The notes under the pieces: model-generated | Databases searched by the model: none | What the model saw: only the letters and a program-made list of their open reading frames with translations | Told to the model about the DNA's origin: nothing | Shown: positions 31,291-42,306 of the stretch, piece after piece | Position numbering within the stretch: the stretch's first letter is position 1 | Layout: every line of letters starts with the position of its first letter | Origin: Adineta vaga | Taxonomy: Eukaryota > Rotifera | Length of the DNA: 64,000 nucleotides | Direction: 5' to 3' | Assembly (NCBI GenBank): GCA_021613535.1 | Contig: CP075492.1 | Location: 19,964,001-20,028,000, forward strand | Translations under genes and position numbers: made by a program

Positions 31291-32326
31291 ATGAATCGAA
31301 TTAAGTAAGTTTTTCTCAAAATCAAGATTAAAAAATAGTATCAATCAATTGAATGTCTTTAGAAATATTTCTTTATTTTTAAATTTTATTGGAATATTAT
31401 TCATATTAAATCTTTATAAATCACAAAGAATTTCATTAATTATAAATTCAAATGAAAAAATAAGTCGATGGAAAAAAGATCGTCTTGTAATTATTCCAGC
31501 CATATATAAAGAAATTGATTGGATCAATTCTACACAATGGCCACTCTGGTTACGTTATGGACTTGATTTCATTCCTAATAATCGAAATAGATCATATGAT
31601 ATTTATTTATATCAACGATTGGATTCCAATTCCAATTCACCATATAATTGGTCATATTGTAAAAATGTTCATGAAGAAGCAGGTGTTTATTTAAAATTTA
31701 TTTATGATTTTTATCATGATTTACCTGATAAAATGTTATTTATTCATGCAAATCCATTTAAACATGCATATGCTCCAATTGAAGTAGCACAATGTATTCG
31801 TGGTGATGTTTTTTATACAAGTATTAATTATTTTTGGGTTCAAGATCATATATGGTTATCGGAACTTCGTGATCCAATTAATAATAATACATTAATGTAT
31901 AATTGTGCAAAATATATCTTAAGTTTATTTGGTTATGATGGTGATTCTCAATTAAATCCATATAATATTCAACCCAAAGAACTAAGTCTTATTTCAACAA
32001 GATGTTGTGCACAATTTTATGTACGAAAAGAACGTATTTTACATTATACATATGAACAATGGTCATCAATTTATAATGCAAGTCTTCAACCATATTGTAC
32101 ATCACCATTAGATCAAGAAATACCTGGTAAATTAGGAAAAAAATGGTTTGGTGGAAGTTTAGAATTTCTTTGGCATATTATTCTTGGTCTTCATCCAACT
32201 TTTATGTTACCACCAAAAGAAAATACTACAACAGATATATGTCATTCTTTTCGTTCATCATGTAACAAATCTTTATGTCAAAAAAAAAATAACACTTCTC
32301 ATTTCTTATTTATGAACTCTAAATGA
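31291..32326 (+). CDS. DUF3431-like type II membrane glycosyltransferase-fold protein
   Basis: A 14-base first exon (31291-31304, ATG) joins in phase across a GT-AG intron to 31363-32326, giving 325 residues. A single N-terminal transmembrane segment (SLFLNFIGILFILNLY) is followed by a lumenal domain. That domain has DLPDKMLFIHANPFKHAY, STRCCAQFYVRKERIL, the Trp-rich YEQWSSIYN, and GGSLEFLWHIILG near the end. These are the landmarks I associate with DUF3431 proteins, related in fold to glycosyltransferases. Several NxS/T sites fit a Golgi/ER position. The donor and acceptor are unknown. The tail after 300 is Cys- and Lys-rich and variable. Confidence 0.75.
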
Positions 32327-32669
32327 GATTAATAATTTTCTAAAAAAAAGAAAAGATATCTTTATTGAAACTTTAATTTCATCTTTTCTTTTTTTTAAAC
32401 TCACATAGGTAATATTCATGGAAATTTAAATGATGATTATTTTTCGTGGGAAATTAAGTTCATATACTGATAAAATGAATGTTATGGAAAGATTTATTCG
32501 AACTAATGATGATCGGACAAATATTTAATATTAAATGTTTAAATAGAAAATCAATTCGTTCTTATTCATATTTTCAAAATGAAAATCAAATTCTTCTTCT
32601 TCCTTAAACTTATTTTTAAATTATTAATAAATGAAAAGTGACTAAAGATTTATTTATCATTTATTTAAG

Positions 32670-33319
32670 AGAACAACAGAAGCACCGTATGAAATATTTG
32701 TCTCTCCTTTAACGAATTCATTACTTGTAATCGATAAATTAACAATTTTAACATCGAATTCTGCTTCATTTGTATTATCAAGTAAGTTTTATTCTTTTTC
32801 TTTTATTGAATTAATCAAATTTGATTTGTTTCGAAAAAAATTTAATAATTATGATCAACAATTTTTATGAAAAATAAAATACGATTAGAATTTTCAGTTT
32901 GTAGAAAGAAAATCAATGAAAATCGAAATAAGATTTATGTTTGTTAGATAATTTCAAACAAAAATTCAATTTAATATGTTGCGTCGTTTTTTTTGTTTAG
33001 ATATCAAATTCAATAAATGGAAACAATAGAAGGAAAAACTGTTGCGGAAGGTAATAGAAGAGAAGATAAATTCAATCAACTCTCTGATCCTTATAGAATA
33101 TTTATTGATCAAAGTAAATATATTTTCATTGCTGATTGAGGAAATCATCGTATTATAAGATGGAAATCAAATATGAAAGAAAAGGAGAAATTCTTCTAAG
33201 TGAAAATGGTGAAGAAAATGAATTGAATCAATTGTCTTTTCTTTGTGGTTTATCATTTGATTTCGAAGGAAATCTTTATATTGCTGATTGTTTCAATCAT
33301 CGAATTCAACGGTTCGATT
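32670..33319 (+). pseudogene. NHL-repeat protein gene, broken
   Basis: An exon-like piece after TTATTTAAG at 32669 reads TEAPYEIFVSPLTNSLLVID and ends at a strong donor (GTAAGT, 32781 region); its link to what follows is uncertain. From 33018 the frame reads GKTVAEGNRREDKFNQLSDP, then IFIDQSKYIFIAD-stop-GNHRIIRWK. This is an NHL beta-propeller repeat in which TGA sits where Trp or another residue precedes GNHR. A frameshift leads to a second repeat (LSFDFEGNLYIADCFNHRIQ). The gene runs into the hairpin at 33320 and does not continue. Inference: decayed copy of the abundant bdelloid NHL family. Confidence 0.6.
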
Positions 33320-33381
33320 TTAAGGGTGTGGGTGTGGGTATGGATCTTGAGGGTGAAAATAAGAGTATTACCCACACCCAC
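33320..33381. repeat. telomere-like hairpin inside an NHL pseudogene
   Basis: The left arm TAAGGGTGTGGGTGTGGGT and the right arm TTACCCACACCCACGA flank a spacer that itself contains ATCTTGAGGGTG. The NHL frame ends at its left border. Confidence 0.8.
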
Positions 33382-33750
33382 GACGGCGCATGGAATATCC
33401 CAACAACGAAGAAACGCAATAAGAGACGTTAACGCGTCGTTAGCATGTAAAAAATGTGCGTTTTTTACAATTTTATTTTTGTTATAAAATTTCTACGCTT
33501 TTTTATGCGTTTCTTTTAGCTTTTTCTCTGACTGTGAATGAGACATGTACGGGGTTTCAATAATGAGATCGAGTTACATTTTCTTCAAAATGCTTCATGA
33601 AACAGTGATCGAACAAAAAGCACGTTAGTAACTCTTCTAACTTACACTTACATTTTGTATTATAGTGTTCGATCCTGAAACGTGGATAATTCAGACCTTT
33701 GCGAAACAAAAAATACTCAACTTCTCCTGCTTCAATACGGTTGCAAGATC

Positions 33751-34686
33751 ATGGCAGAAGCATATCGTATGCGGAATAAAGCAGAACAAACATTTGATCA
33801 ATCACCTAATAGGACGGACGACGAAGATGTACATTCTCGACAGTCTGAACTTCAAGATCTTCTCATTCATGATGATGTTACACTGAAATCTATCGCTTCC
33901 AACTCGCCAATTCAAGACAAATCTATTATTTCTGTACTTGAACAGGAGTTGGTCACCCAAATGGCAAAGTTAAAGGTTGATGGCATGGATAAATTATCAG
34001 AAAAAACTCAACAAACTCAAGAACGTATCGAACACTCTCGAATAATGAACAGAGAGGAAATGCAGATGCTGACACAGCTAAAAGCTTTAGTGCTCTTAGA
34101 TGGCACAGTTACGAAACTGAAATGTCGTCAAGCGGATGAAGACAGTACTAGTGTGGAGAAACTTTATCAACTCGAAAAGGTGTTAAACGATGGACTGACG
34201 AAGTTCCTGATCGATGATACGAATAAGTTACCAAAAAAGATACAACAAACTCAAGAACGTATCGGAGACGACGGAGCGGAAGAGGCTGAAAAGCAAATGG
34301 AGATTTTGACAGAGTTGAAGCGTTTGACGCTTTTAGATGAAACAATTACGGAACTGAAATCCACCCGATCAGTTGAAGAGAGCAGTATTGTGATGAATCT
34401 TTCCTACGTCGAAGAAGAGCTGATCAATGGAATGGCCAATTTGAAAGTTGATGACGTGAAAAAATTACCGAAAAAAATACAACAAACTGAAGAACGTATC
34501 AGAGACGAGAGAGACGAAGAGGCTGAAAAGCAAATCGAAATTTTAACAGAGTTGAAGCGTTTGACGATTATAGATGGTGCGATTACGAAACTGAAATGTA
34601 CGCGATCGGTTGAAGGTAGCAGCAGTAGTATGATGAAACCTCATCGATCCGAACAAGACTCGGTAAGTAGATTGACAGAATTCTAG
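33751..34686 (+). CDS. triple-repeat coiled-coil protein, unrecognised
   Basis: From the first ATG (33751, MAEAYRMRNKAEQ) the frame gives 311 residues; upstream in-frame codons include a stop and no ATG. After a 65-residue head come three direct repeats of about 77 residues. Each has an amphipathic start (LEQELVTQMAKLKVD), a KLPKKIQQTQERI core, an acidic linker, and ILTELKRLTLLDxTITELK. Heptad spacing suggests each repeat folds as a helical hairpin or coiled coil. Repeats 2 and 3 are more alike than either is to repeat 1, so the array probably grew by duplication. There is no signal peptide; presumably intracellular. No family recognised. Confidence 0.6.
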   Translation: MAEAYRMRNKAEQTFDQSPNRTDDEDVHSRQSELQDLLIHDDVTLKSIASNSPIQDKSIISVLEQELVTQMAKLKVDGMDKLSEKTQQTQERIEHSRIMNREEMQMLTQLKALVLLDGTVTKLKCRQADEDSTSVEKLYQLEKVLNDGLTKFLIDDTNKLPKKIQQTQERIGDDGAEEAEKQMEILTELKRLTLLDETITELKSTRSVEESSIVMNLSYVEEELINGMANLKVDDVKKLPKKIQQTEERIRDERDEEAEKQIEILTELKRLTIIDGAITKLKCTRSVEGSSSSMMKPHRSEQDSVSRLTEF

Positions 34687-35023
34687 ATTTCTTACGTAAA
34701 TAAGCTACCAGAAAGAACTTCAACGGACTTGAGAACATATCGAAAATTGCTGGCAGAATAGAGAACTACGTAATCAATTCCATATTGCGAAAGTGTTAAA
34801 TTACTTCAATCGGTTCTATATGTGATGGTTTAAGAACTTTATGTTCCACTATCAAGTGGAAATAAAAGAGAATGAAGACCATTGTTAAAAAGGACAACTA
34901 TCATTTGCTGAAAGCTGTAGCAAATGACTGAGAGAGAGAGTGAGTGAGAATAATGACGACTATGGTCTCATGGAGAGATGGTAAAGAAAAGATGGAGGTG
35001 GAAAGAAAAAGGAAAGTCTACAG
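34687..35023. other. intergenic stretch with GA-rich run
   Basis: A GAGAGAGAGAGTGAGTGAG run lies at about 34930-34949, ahead of the guanylyltransferase-like gene. It could act as a purine-rich promoter element, but nothing proves it. Confidence 0.35.
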
Positions 35024-36274
35024 ATGAGATCACTCTATGGCCTAACCGAACGGCAGCTCATAATAATACATCTTTGTTTTTTCTTATCTATTTTGAAGCC
35101 AACGTTGCCTCAACAGTACCCGACAAATAGTGACTATCAAGTGGAATCGGATGATCGATCTACCACAAGTGAAGGTAACAAACGTTGTTACCAGCATCAT
35201 GCTTCTAACCGACCAGATAAACGATTTCGTAAAGCACCACAACGGTCAACCGCACCAGAATTTTTTCTTCCTTTGCCTGAGGTGAGACCCGTCCGTTACA
35301 AACCATTACGGGAAAAACTTCAACAAAAATATCGGGAGTTATGTCGGTGGTCTTGCCAACGATTTCCGGGATCTGAGCCTGTACCAATGCATCGTGAAAA
35401 TTATGCCAACATTTTGCAATTGCCCTATATGGTCACTTGGAAACCGGTTGGTAAACGGTACATGATGTTAATTGAAGAAGAAAATAAAGTGTACATGCTC
35501 AACCAAGGTAAAGATCTATTCAGCGTTGATGAGATTCGATTTCCATACGATGTGGCTAATACAACTCATCTAAAGGACACATTAGTCGATGGTGAAGTTG
35601 TATGTGATAAAATTAATGGTTCGAACAAGGCTAGCTTTTTTATCAACGATATCATCATTTATAATGGTACAGACGTGACCGCTCATCCATTTCCGGACCG
35701 TTTGAAGCTCATTTCTGAATCGATCGTCAACATACACAATAATGCCATTACAAAGGGAACGCAACCGTTTCGAATACGAATCAAACAGTTTTTTCGTTTA
35801 TCAGACATGGACAAACTGCTTAGCCGGGAATTTCGTGCAAGCATACCTCATGAAGTTGAAGGACTCTTTTTTTTACCAGAACGAAAGCCATACAGAACTG
35901 GTGAATGTCCAGACGTATTGAAGTGGAAGGAAAACGAGACGATCGATTTTCGTTTGAACATTGTCGACAATGGTACACATCCGGAGAAGAAAGTTCATCT
36001 CGTTCTCAGTCGTATGGATAGGCCGTTTGCGACGATGCGTTACTCGTCGTATTTGCAAAAATATGATAACAAAATTGTTTCATGTTATTACAGAGATAGT
36101 CAATGGTACGTTTATCGATTACGTCATGATAGGCGGTATCCTAATTCAGAACAAACAGCTATGGCTGTTATGAACGTGATGAATAAACCAGTTACAAAAG
36201 AGGATTTTCGTCATTTAATGAAGGATCAATTAAAAACCCATGTTCATGACCATAATTCGTCATCGGCTACATAG
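35024..36274 (+). CDS. mRNA-capping guanylyltransferase-like protein with altered motif I
   Basis: A 416-residue single-exon protein. From about residue 85 it follows the metazoan capping-enzyme guanylyltransferase domain. Motif I is at 140-145 (K-P-V-G-K-R), motif III is LVDGEVV, and IIIa is FFINDIIIYNG. Motif IV is EVEGLFFLP and motif V is DVLKWK. The OB-fold end is RRYPNSEQTAMAVMN followed by NKPVTKEDF. The catalytic Lys140 is present, but the Asp usual in KxDGxR is Val142. The N-terminal RNA triphosphatase half of animal capping enzymes is absent. In its place is a hydrophobic segment (LIIIHLCFFLSILKP) resembling a signal peptide, then a basic, low-complexity stretch. Known role of the family: transfer of GMP to nascent mRNA in the nucleus. 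Inference: a divergent paralogue, perhaps relocalised or inactive. Confidence 0.8.
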   Translation: MRSLYGLTERQLIIIHLCFFLSILKPTLPQQYPTNSDYQVESDDRSTTSEGNKRCYQHHASNRPDKRFRKAPQRSTAPEFFLPLPEVRPVRYKPLREKLQQKYRELCRWSCQRFPGSEPVPMHRENYANILQLPYMVTWKPVGKRYMMLIEEENKVYMLNQGKDLFSVDEIRFPYDVANTTHLKDTLVDGEVVCDKINGSNKASFFINDIIIYNGTDVTAHPFPDRLKLISESIVNIHNNAITKGTQPFRIRIKQFFRLSDMDKLLSREFRASIPHEVEGLFFLPERKPYRTGECPDVLKWKENETIDFRLNIVDNGTHPEKKVHLVLSRMDRPFATMRYSSYLQKYDNKIVSCYYRDSQWYVYRLRHDRRYPNSEQTAMAVMNVMNKPVTKEDFRHLMKDQLKTHVHDHNSSSAT

Positions 36275-36753
36275 GTCAGAAGTCCGAGGGTGATGATATG
36301 GTTCAAACGAAAAATAAATTGACATGAGATATACTTGTCTGAAGCAAACTAATCTATATACAGTTTTTAAAGAGAAAATAAAACTTCAATTGCTCGAAGC
36401 ATTCTTAGAAAAATACCATGGATGTTTTCTTCATCGTTGAACATTTTATATCTTAGGATGAGAATGACTCATTGTGACGAGACTGAGTTTTTCCTAACAA
36501 CATTAAAATCATATTCAGGCGAGATATGTTATATTTACGTCTGCTTATTATTGTTTTGCACATAACGATTCGGCAGTTTATACTTTAATTATTTCATATG
36601 AGGGGTCCACGAAAAATAAATTTTATCCTTGTGTAACTTTAGATCTGACATGTAAAGCGTTTTAGTCCCTTTAATTATTTAATACATGTCTCCAACGTAG
36701 CTGAGCTCATCAAATGCTGGTCGATATCGATAAAACAAGACCGCAAGTTTATT
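36275..36753. other. intergenic stretch
   Basis: No gene supported between the convergent guanylyltransferase-like and transposase-like genes. A weak GAGGGTGATGATATGG at 36286 is the only telomere-like trace. Confidence 0.45.
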
Positions 36754-38080
36754 TTAAAATAATGGATTTTTTTCCGGATCAAAACTACAGCGTCTACAAT
36801 TCAAAAGATGAAATAAAAATAAGTAGTAAAATTTCGATCGCTCTCTAGAGAAATTACATAGCATGTTTATATACTGTCTCAGCCATGAGTTCGTTTGTTC
36901 ACAAGTAATTGTGTTGATGTTTTTCAAATCTGAACGTAAGTTGATATTTCGCTCTAATCGACACATTGATCGAGTGTGTGTCCTCTGGTGTAAACGATCG
37001 ATATACATATCACAAGAATCGAGAAACAGAGCCGTTGGAGTTGGTACAATTGTTTTTGTTTGGTGAAGACGATTTTTAACACCCATCCAAACGCTACAAG
37101 CATTATCATACACGAAAACGGATGGTATTTTGGTTAAATCTTCAAATTTTTTCAACATGTTTATCCAATGGAGCAAGGTAATATATACTTGTTCCGATAA
37201 ATTAATTTCTAAGCAATCGACCACAATTCCACAGTTGTACATTGTATAAATAAGACCGTATGATCTGACTTTTCCATTGACAAATCGTGGATTGCGATTT
37301 ATATTACATTCGGTATTTATTATCAGCTCTTTTTCTACTTTGTGGACAGCTGGATTTGCCTTGCATGTTTTACATATTGAAATTTCTTTCTCATGACTCT
37401 CACCCTCTACTGAACTGCTCGAACATTCATCTCCACAATCTTCCATGTTTTTCCGTTTTGTTCCGTAGTCAGGGCGATTGCCGTATCCAACTTGAATAAC
37501 CCCTTGATTAATAAAAAGTTAGTATATAATTGAATAAGATTGGAAACCTCCTACTGCTTACCAAGTTCTTCACTGTGGACAGTCATTTCGACATTACCAC
37601 ATATGAAACGACTTGGTTTCTGAAAACCATCCGTTACAAAGACTTTTGAGCATAGAGAATTAAAGGCATGATGCTGAGCATGAGACGCCCAAAAATTTGC
37701 AAACTGCATGTTCGATGGTTCAAATTGCTGATTCATCAGTTGAACTAGCTCTTGCCGATCACTGTGAAAATATTGTAAGAAATTCCCATGAATTGTAAGT
37801 ACAATGAAAGAATATTATGCTCACCAACAGGAAGGAATTTGCAATATTTTTATATTTGTATAAAAAAATGAAATAGTAATAAAGTTATAAAGAAACCAGA
37901 AGTCTTGGATACGTGTCGGAGACAACTTTCCATCATTGTCGTCATGATTATCTATCATCCATTTCTTAGTATCATGGTAGCATTTGCTGAAGTTTTCGAA
38001 TCCACTATGCAGATACGAAATTGAATTGGACAACCATTTAATAAATGAGTATTCATAAGCATAATTACCACCAAAATATA
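36754..38080 (-). CDS. transposase-like protein (KDZ-like?), 5' end missing
   Basis: Three exons join in phase on the minus strand: 37825-38080, 37562-37761 and 36754-37502. Readable blocks are PTRIQDFWFLYNFITISFFYTN with IKILQIPSCW, SNMQFANFWASHAQHHAFNS, and VYDNACSVWMG followed by LDSCDMYIDRLHQRTHT. Then come NTITCEQTNSWLRQY and NMLCNFSRERSKFYYL. The YDNAC and CEQ blocks recall the D...CH-D/E layout of Kyakuja-Dileera-Zisupton transposases, but I am not certain of the superfamily. The sequence begins at a 3' splice site (38081) with no start exon before the degenerate hairpin at 38164, so the gene may be 5'-truncated. The C-terminal part has Cys pairs (CKTC, CRRC) that may bind zinc. Confidence 0.5.
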
Positions 38081-38163
38081 CTAACTGATTGTTAAGAAGA
38101 GATTAATATATTTCAATCTTTATTCTCAATTCTGAAAAAAGGAGTAGAGCAAACCGAGTTAGG

Positions 38164-38217
38164 GTTGAGGATGAAATTGATTTGCAGATATGTTACTCTC
38201 ATCCTCACACTCTCCAC
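38164..38217. repeat. degenerate telomere-like hairpin
   Basis: GTTGAGGATGAAATTG and the inverted CTCTCATCCTCACACTC form weak arms just upstream of the truncated transposase-like gene. Confidence 0.45.
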
Positions 38218-38590
38218 CAGTCCAGTTCCAAGTCTGATCATCATAATTTAATACATATATCAACAAGATTTTATCTTTTGGATTACGATATCCTATTCTA
38301 TAGTCCATTTTGCATTCAACAGTTTCTCCTTTCTTTTATTAGTTAAATAATGTATTATTTGACAATATTTTGTCGATGTGAAAACTATATGCAAGTCAAA
38401 GTTTTTTTGCCAATCAGTTCACTACAATTGTTTGGTTTAAAGAACAAAAAAAAAGAAAAAAAATTGTTTGCTAAGCAACCTCTTGCCGTCAACGTCTTAC
38501 CGTGCATTTATAAAAAAGTGAGACGAAAAAGAAAAAGAACGGTAATTTTTAACATTCATCATATATGCAACGTCAATCAAGTTCATTTCT
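38218..38590. other. intergenic stretch
   Basis: Short region between the divergently placed transposase-like gene and the tandem-ART gene. No feature supported. Confidence 0.4.
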
Positions 38591-40854
38591 ATGATATTAC
38601 AACCACGTTTATACGCTCGTACTCGAGCTCGTAAAACAAATCGTTCTCTTCCATGTTCGTTCAGACCAGTTGTTCTCCTTCTTCTTGATGCTGATGCTGA
38701 TTCAAATTTGATGATCAGACATTTAAGTAAAGACCCAATACTTTGTCAAGTGATCGTATTATCAGACGTCAATGATTTGAATCAATATTATCGAATGCAT
38801 GACAACAATGATGATAATGATAATTATATATATTTTGTGAAATCAGCTTCGTTTATTGAGCGAATCGATGAATTAGCAAATACAAATGATAATTTTTTTT
38901 CAATTTCTACTGATCATTATACGCTTGATTTTAATCAAGTTCCTGATGAAGAATCTGGACTTTTCTCTGACGAAGAATGCCTTGCCAAATTTTTGAGAGA
39001 TTATTTTAATTCATTTCTTACATTAGCCGATGTCGATTTATCAAGTCAAAGTGTCTCATTGCAGACACCACGTTTTGCTTGGTTTCAGTTCATGTTTAAG
39101 TTACTTTCAACTCTTGAACGATCCGATATAGGTATGGAAGAAGTAATTGATAGATTACATGTTGCTTATCACTCTCAATTGGATATAATCGAAGAATTTA
39201 TTCAAACATATTCATCAGAAAAAGCAATTGAATGGTGTATGAAAGACTCATTTTATTTTAGTCGCATTAATCGCACATTACGTAGTAGAAGTATAAAAGA
39301 TGTTTTTACTCATCGAACAATTTTTCGTGATGTCGAACAAAGTCTTATTTCATGGCATAATAATCAAGAAACAGAGTGGGACTTTTTTTACCAATGAATG
39401 CTTATCGTGATCAAAAGACTTCAAAACAAGAACTTCAATCATGGCAATCTAACATTGGTTCTATCATTACAATGACATCATTTTTTTCAACAAGTATGGA
39501 TAAAAATATTGCTTATGTATTTACAGAAACATTTGACAATGAGGATAATGATGATGAAGCTACATTGTTCACGATTCGGGTGGATAAAACCATAGCACCA
39601 AAAGCTATTTTTGCTTACTTATATCACGCTGATTGTGAGCCAGACGATCAAGAAATTCTATTCTCTCTACGAACATTATTTCGTATTGATAAAGTCAAAT
39701 ACGAAGAGTATGACAAAACATGGTACATCGACATGACAGTTGTTGATGAAACTAATGAAGAGGTACAAAAAGTAACCGCACCATGGAAAACATCAGTTTT
39801 AAAACATAATGATTCTTCTCAATCTACAAATAATTCACTTATCTATGTACGTGATTTGTCGGCAGATAATGAAGTTTTTCTTTCGTTTCAACTCTCACTT
39901 GATATAATACTTCGCTTAGATCGAAATGATTTTGCGCGTCAAGAAATGCTTTCAATATGTCGAACGAAATTTAGTAACGATCTATTTGCATTAGCAAAAA
40001 TTCATCGATTCGAAATGACCTATCGTCTCGAACAAGATGCAACGAAATGGTATACAGCAGATAGTTTTCTTTATCGACTTCTTAACGAAGTTCTTCGTGC
40101 TGAAACTATTGATTCTATATTTAAACTACGTTATTTTATTCAAGATCTTCATAATCAATTGGCTCTTTTGCAAGTCGATTATTTGAAAAGATTACAAAGA
40201 TACAACTCTCCAATTTTAAAATTGTATCGTGGCCAAGTTATGATATGGAAGGATTTTGAAAATAAGTTCCGTGCGAATAAAGGAAATCTCATATCAATGA
40301 ATAGTTTCCTATCAACTACAACAGATCGCTATGTAGCACGGGCGTTCGCTAGTGATGGTGCTGTTCCAGATCCGCAAGTTCATGTATCTGTATTGTACGA
40401 AATTATAGTTGATACTCGATTGTCTCATTCAGTGCCATTTGCTGAAATTGGTGATCAGAGTAATTTTAAAGATGAAAATGAGGTACTCTTCTCAATGGGA
40501 GCTATTTTTCGAATTGAAGAAACTTGTGAAGAGCATAAATGCTTATGGACCGTGAAGTTAACTTTAACTACTGATGAAGATGAACAATGGAATATTTTAA
40601 CCGAACATTTACAACTATCGGAAGAAACATTTAATCAAACGAGTGAACAAATACCGATGATTGATGTTAGAAATGAAGAGATTAGTATTATCCCAATTAC
40701 TACGAGCACAAAACAAAGAAGAAGCCGTAGTTTTGATAACTACTGTTACTCGAAGCATGAGTTTCGTCGATCAGATTGGTCTGAATCTTTCCGAATACAA
40801 ATGGGTCGACGATTTGAACATCCAGCCTTCCAACCTATTTACAAAGAAATTTAG
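38591..40854 (+). CDS. tandem ADP-ribosyltransferase (two ART domains), one-base frameshift
   Basis: Frame A (38591-39397) and frame B (to 40854) overlap and belong to one protein; the shift lies in a run of seven T at about 39382-39388. The head (VVLLLLDADADSNLMIRHLS) resembles the start of other bdelloid ART proteins. The first ART domain has AIEWCMKDSFYFSRINRTL, YRDQ, MTSFFSTSMD and DDQEILFSLRTLFRI. The second has KWYTADSFLYRLLNEVLR, LYRGQ, MNSFLSTTTD and ENEVLFSMGAIFRIEE. Domain 2 therefore keeps the full R-S-E set, while domain 1 has Asp-Gln-Glu in place of ExE. Known role: NAD-dependent mono-ADP-ribosylation. There is no signal peptide, so a cytosolic protein is likely. The frameshift may be a sequencing error in the homopolymer, or real decay. 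Confidence 0.8.
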
Positions 40855-40905
40855 TTTTATTGATTGTTCCATTCTATGATTTTTATCTTAAGCTACAAAC
40901 AGCAT

Positions 40906-41270
40906 CTTGAGGATAGGTGTAGGTGTGTGTACCTTTTATAACAACAAAGGGCGCCCACACCTAGGGGGAAAAAGCGCTACTCCAATACTGCAATACTTCG
41001 CCCATACTCCATTGTACTCCACTATACTCCATCTCTACTCTAGTAAGAGAAAACAGTCGATATTTCAGTTTTACAAAATATGTTGGAGTACGAGTGGAGT
41101 ACGAGTGGAGTAGGGTGGAGTATTAGTGGAGTAAGCTGGAGTATCACTGAAGTAGACTGCAGTATTATTGGAGTAGACTGGAGTAGATTGGAGTATTGCT
41201 GGAGTAAGGTGGAGTATCGGAGTACGGAGTATCGCTTTTTCCCCCTTGGTCCACACGCACGCCCTCTAGT
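40906..41270. repeat. telomere-like hairpin split by an inserted element
   Basis: The left arm CTTGAGGATAGGTGTAGGTG (40907 onward) and a right arm GCGCCCACAC are interrupted at 40961 by a CAAGGGGG-family element. GTCCACACGCACGCCCTCT continues the right arm after 41248. The last bases before the insertion (GCCCACAC) are repeated after it (GTCCACAC). Confidence 0.65.
40961..41248. mobile_element. non-autonomous CAAGGGGG-family element with GGAGTA arms
   Basis: The left end CTAGGGGGAAAAAGCGCTAC and the right end, inverted, CAAGGGGGAAAAAGCGATAC form a terminal repeat that continues inward as TACTCC / GGAGTA units. About six degenerate TACTCC units sit on the left and some fifteen GGAGTA units on the right, so the 288-bp element is a large imperfect hairpin. 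The flanking 8-mers GCCCACAC and GTCCACAC agree at 7 of 8 positions, a likely 8-bp target duplication. Ends and duplication length fit hAT-like or P-like cut-and-paste elements. It encodes nothing. Confidence 0.7.
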
Positions 41271-42306
41271 ATAGAAGATAGTTTTAAAATGTTCAAAAGA
41301 AGTCCGAAAGATGTCTCTTAAAGATTTGCTATTGTAAATTAGTGAATAGAAACGTTTTTTGTGAAAAGTCCAATCGATTAAATCTTTATTGACAACGTTT
41401 TATTTCATTCAATTAAATTTTTTATTTATACAATGTATATTATGATCATCATCAGCCACTCGCATTCTTTCAATAATTGATTGTTTATTTCCTCCGTCAG
41501 AGATTCTTTGTCGAATTTCTGTTCATAATAGTTCAATTTCAATTGAAACAAAAGTAAAATAGTTAGTATTAATCTCAAGGGGGAAAAACTGATTTAAATT
41601 ACTCAAAACTCAAATTTAAATCAATTAAATCACTGTTAAATCAAATAAATCAAATAAATCAGTTTTGAGTCAAATAAATCAAGTAAATCACTTTCGAAAA
41701 CATTTCAATCAATAACGAAAACTATGTGAAATTAATTTGTTCTGCATTGTATTATAGAATCAATTGTTTCGTCTCGAATATATGACCAACGTGTGCTTTA
41801 TACAACTATAAAACATTTTCTTTCGCATATAATTTTCATGTTGTTCGTGTATTTAGAATCGAATAGAACGGAAAGAAAAAGAGTTTTCCTCGATTTGTTA
41901 TATCATTATAAGACGGAGACATAGGAAAAAAAGACACATTTTCTTTCTCTCGGCTCGTTATCACATTCATTTTCATCCTATCTTTCGATTTATTCACTCG
42001 TCTTATTTTATTTAATTTCAATCTGACTGAAGATAACACGTGCATCATTTTTTTTAATAAAAAAATCGAAAATGAATTAGAAACGAAGACACTCCTCTTC
42101 TATCAACGATTAGTAACATTAGAAATGAACTCTACGATATACATATTAATTTTCTCTGATTCGATTATCCAGCATTTTCACATGTTATAATGATTATAAT
42201 GCAGGCAACTATTTTCTATATGGTAATGACGCAAAATATGTCACATATATTCTGTATCAATTCTCTTGTTATTGATTACATTTTCTCTGTTGAGTTTTCA
42301 TTTTAG

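Noticed and set aside
41071-41274. Open frames on both strands over the GGAGTA region as repeat proteins
   Set aside because: They are translations of the simple repeat; no start context, no composition typical of genes here.
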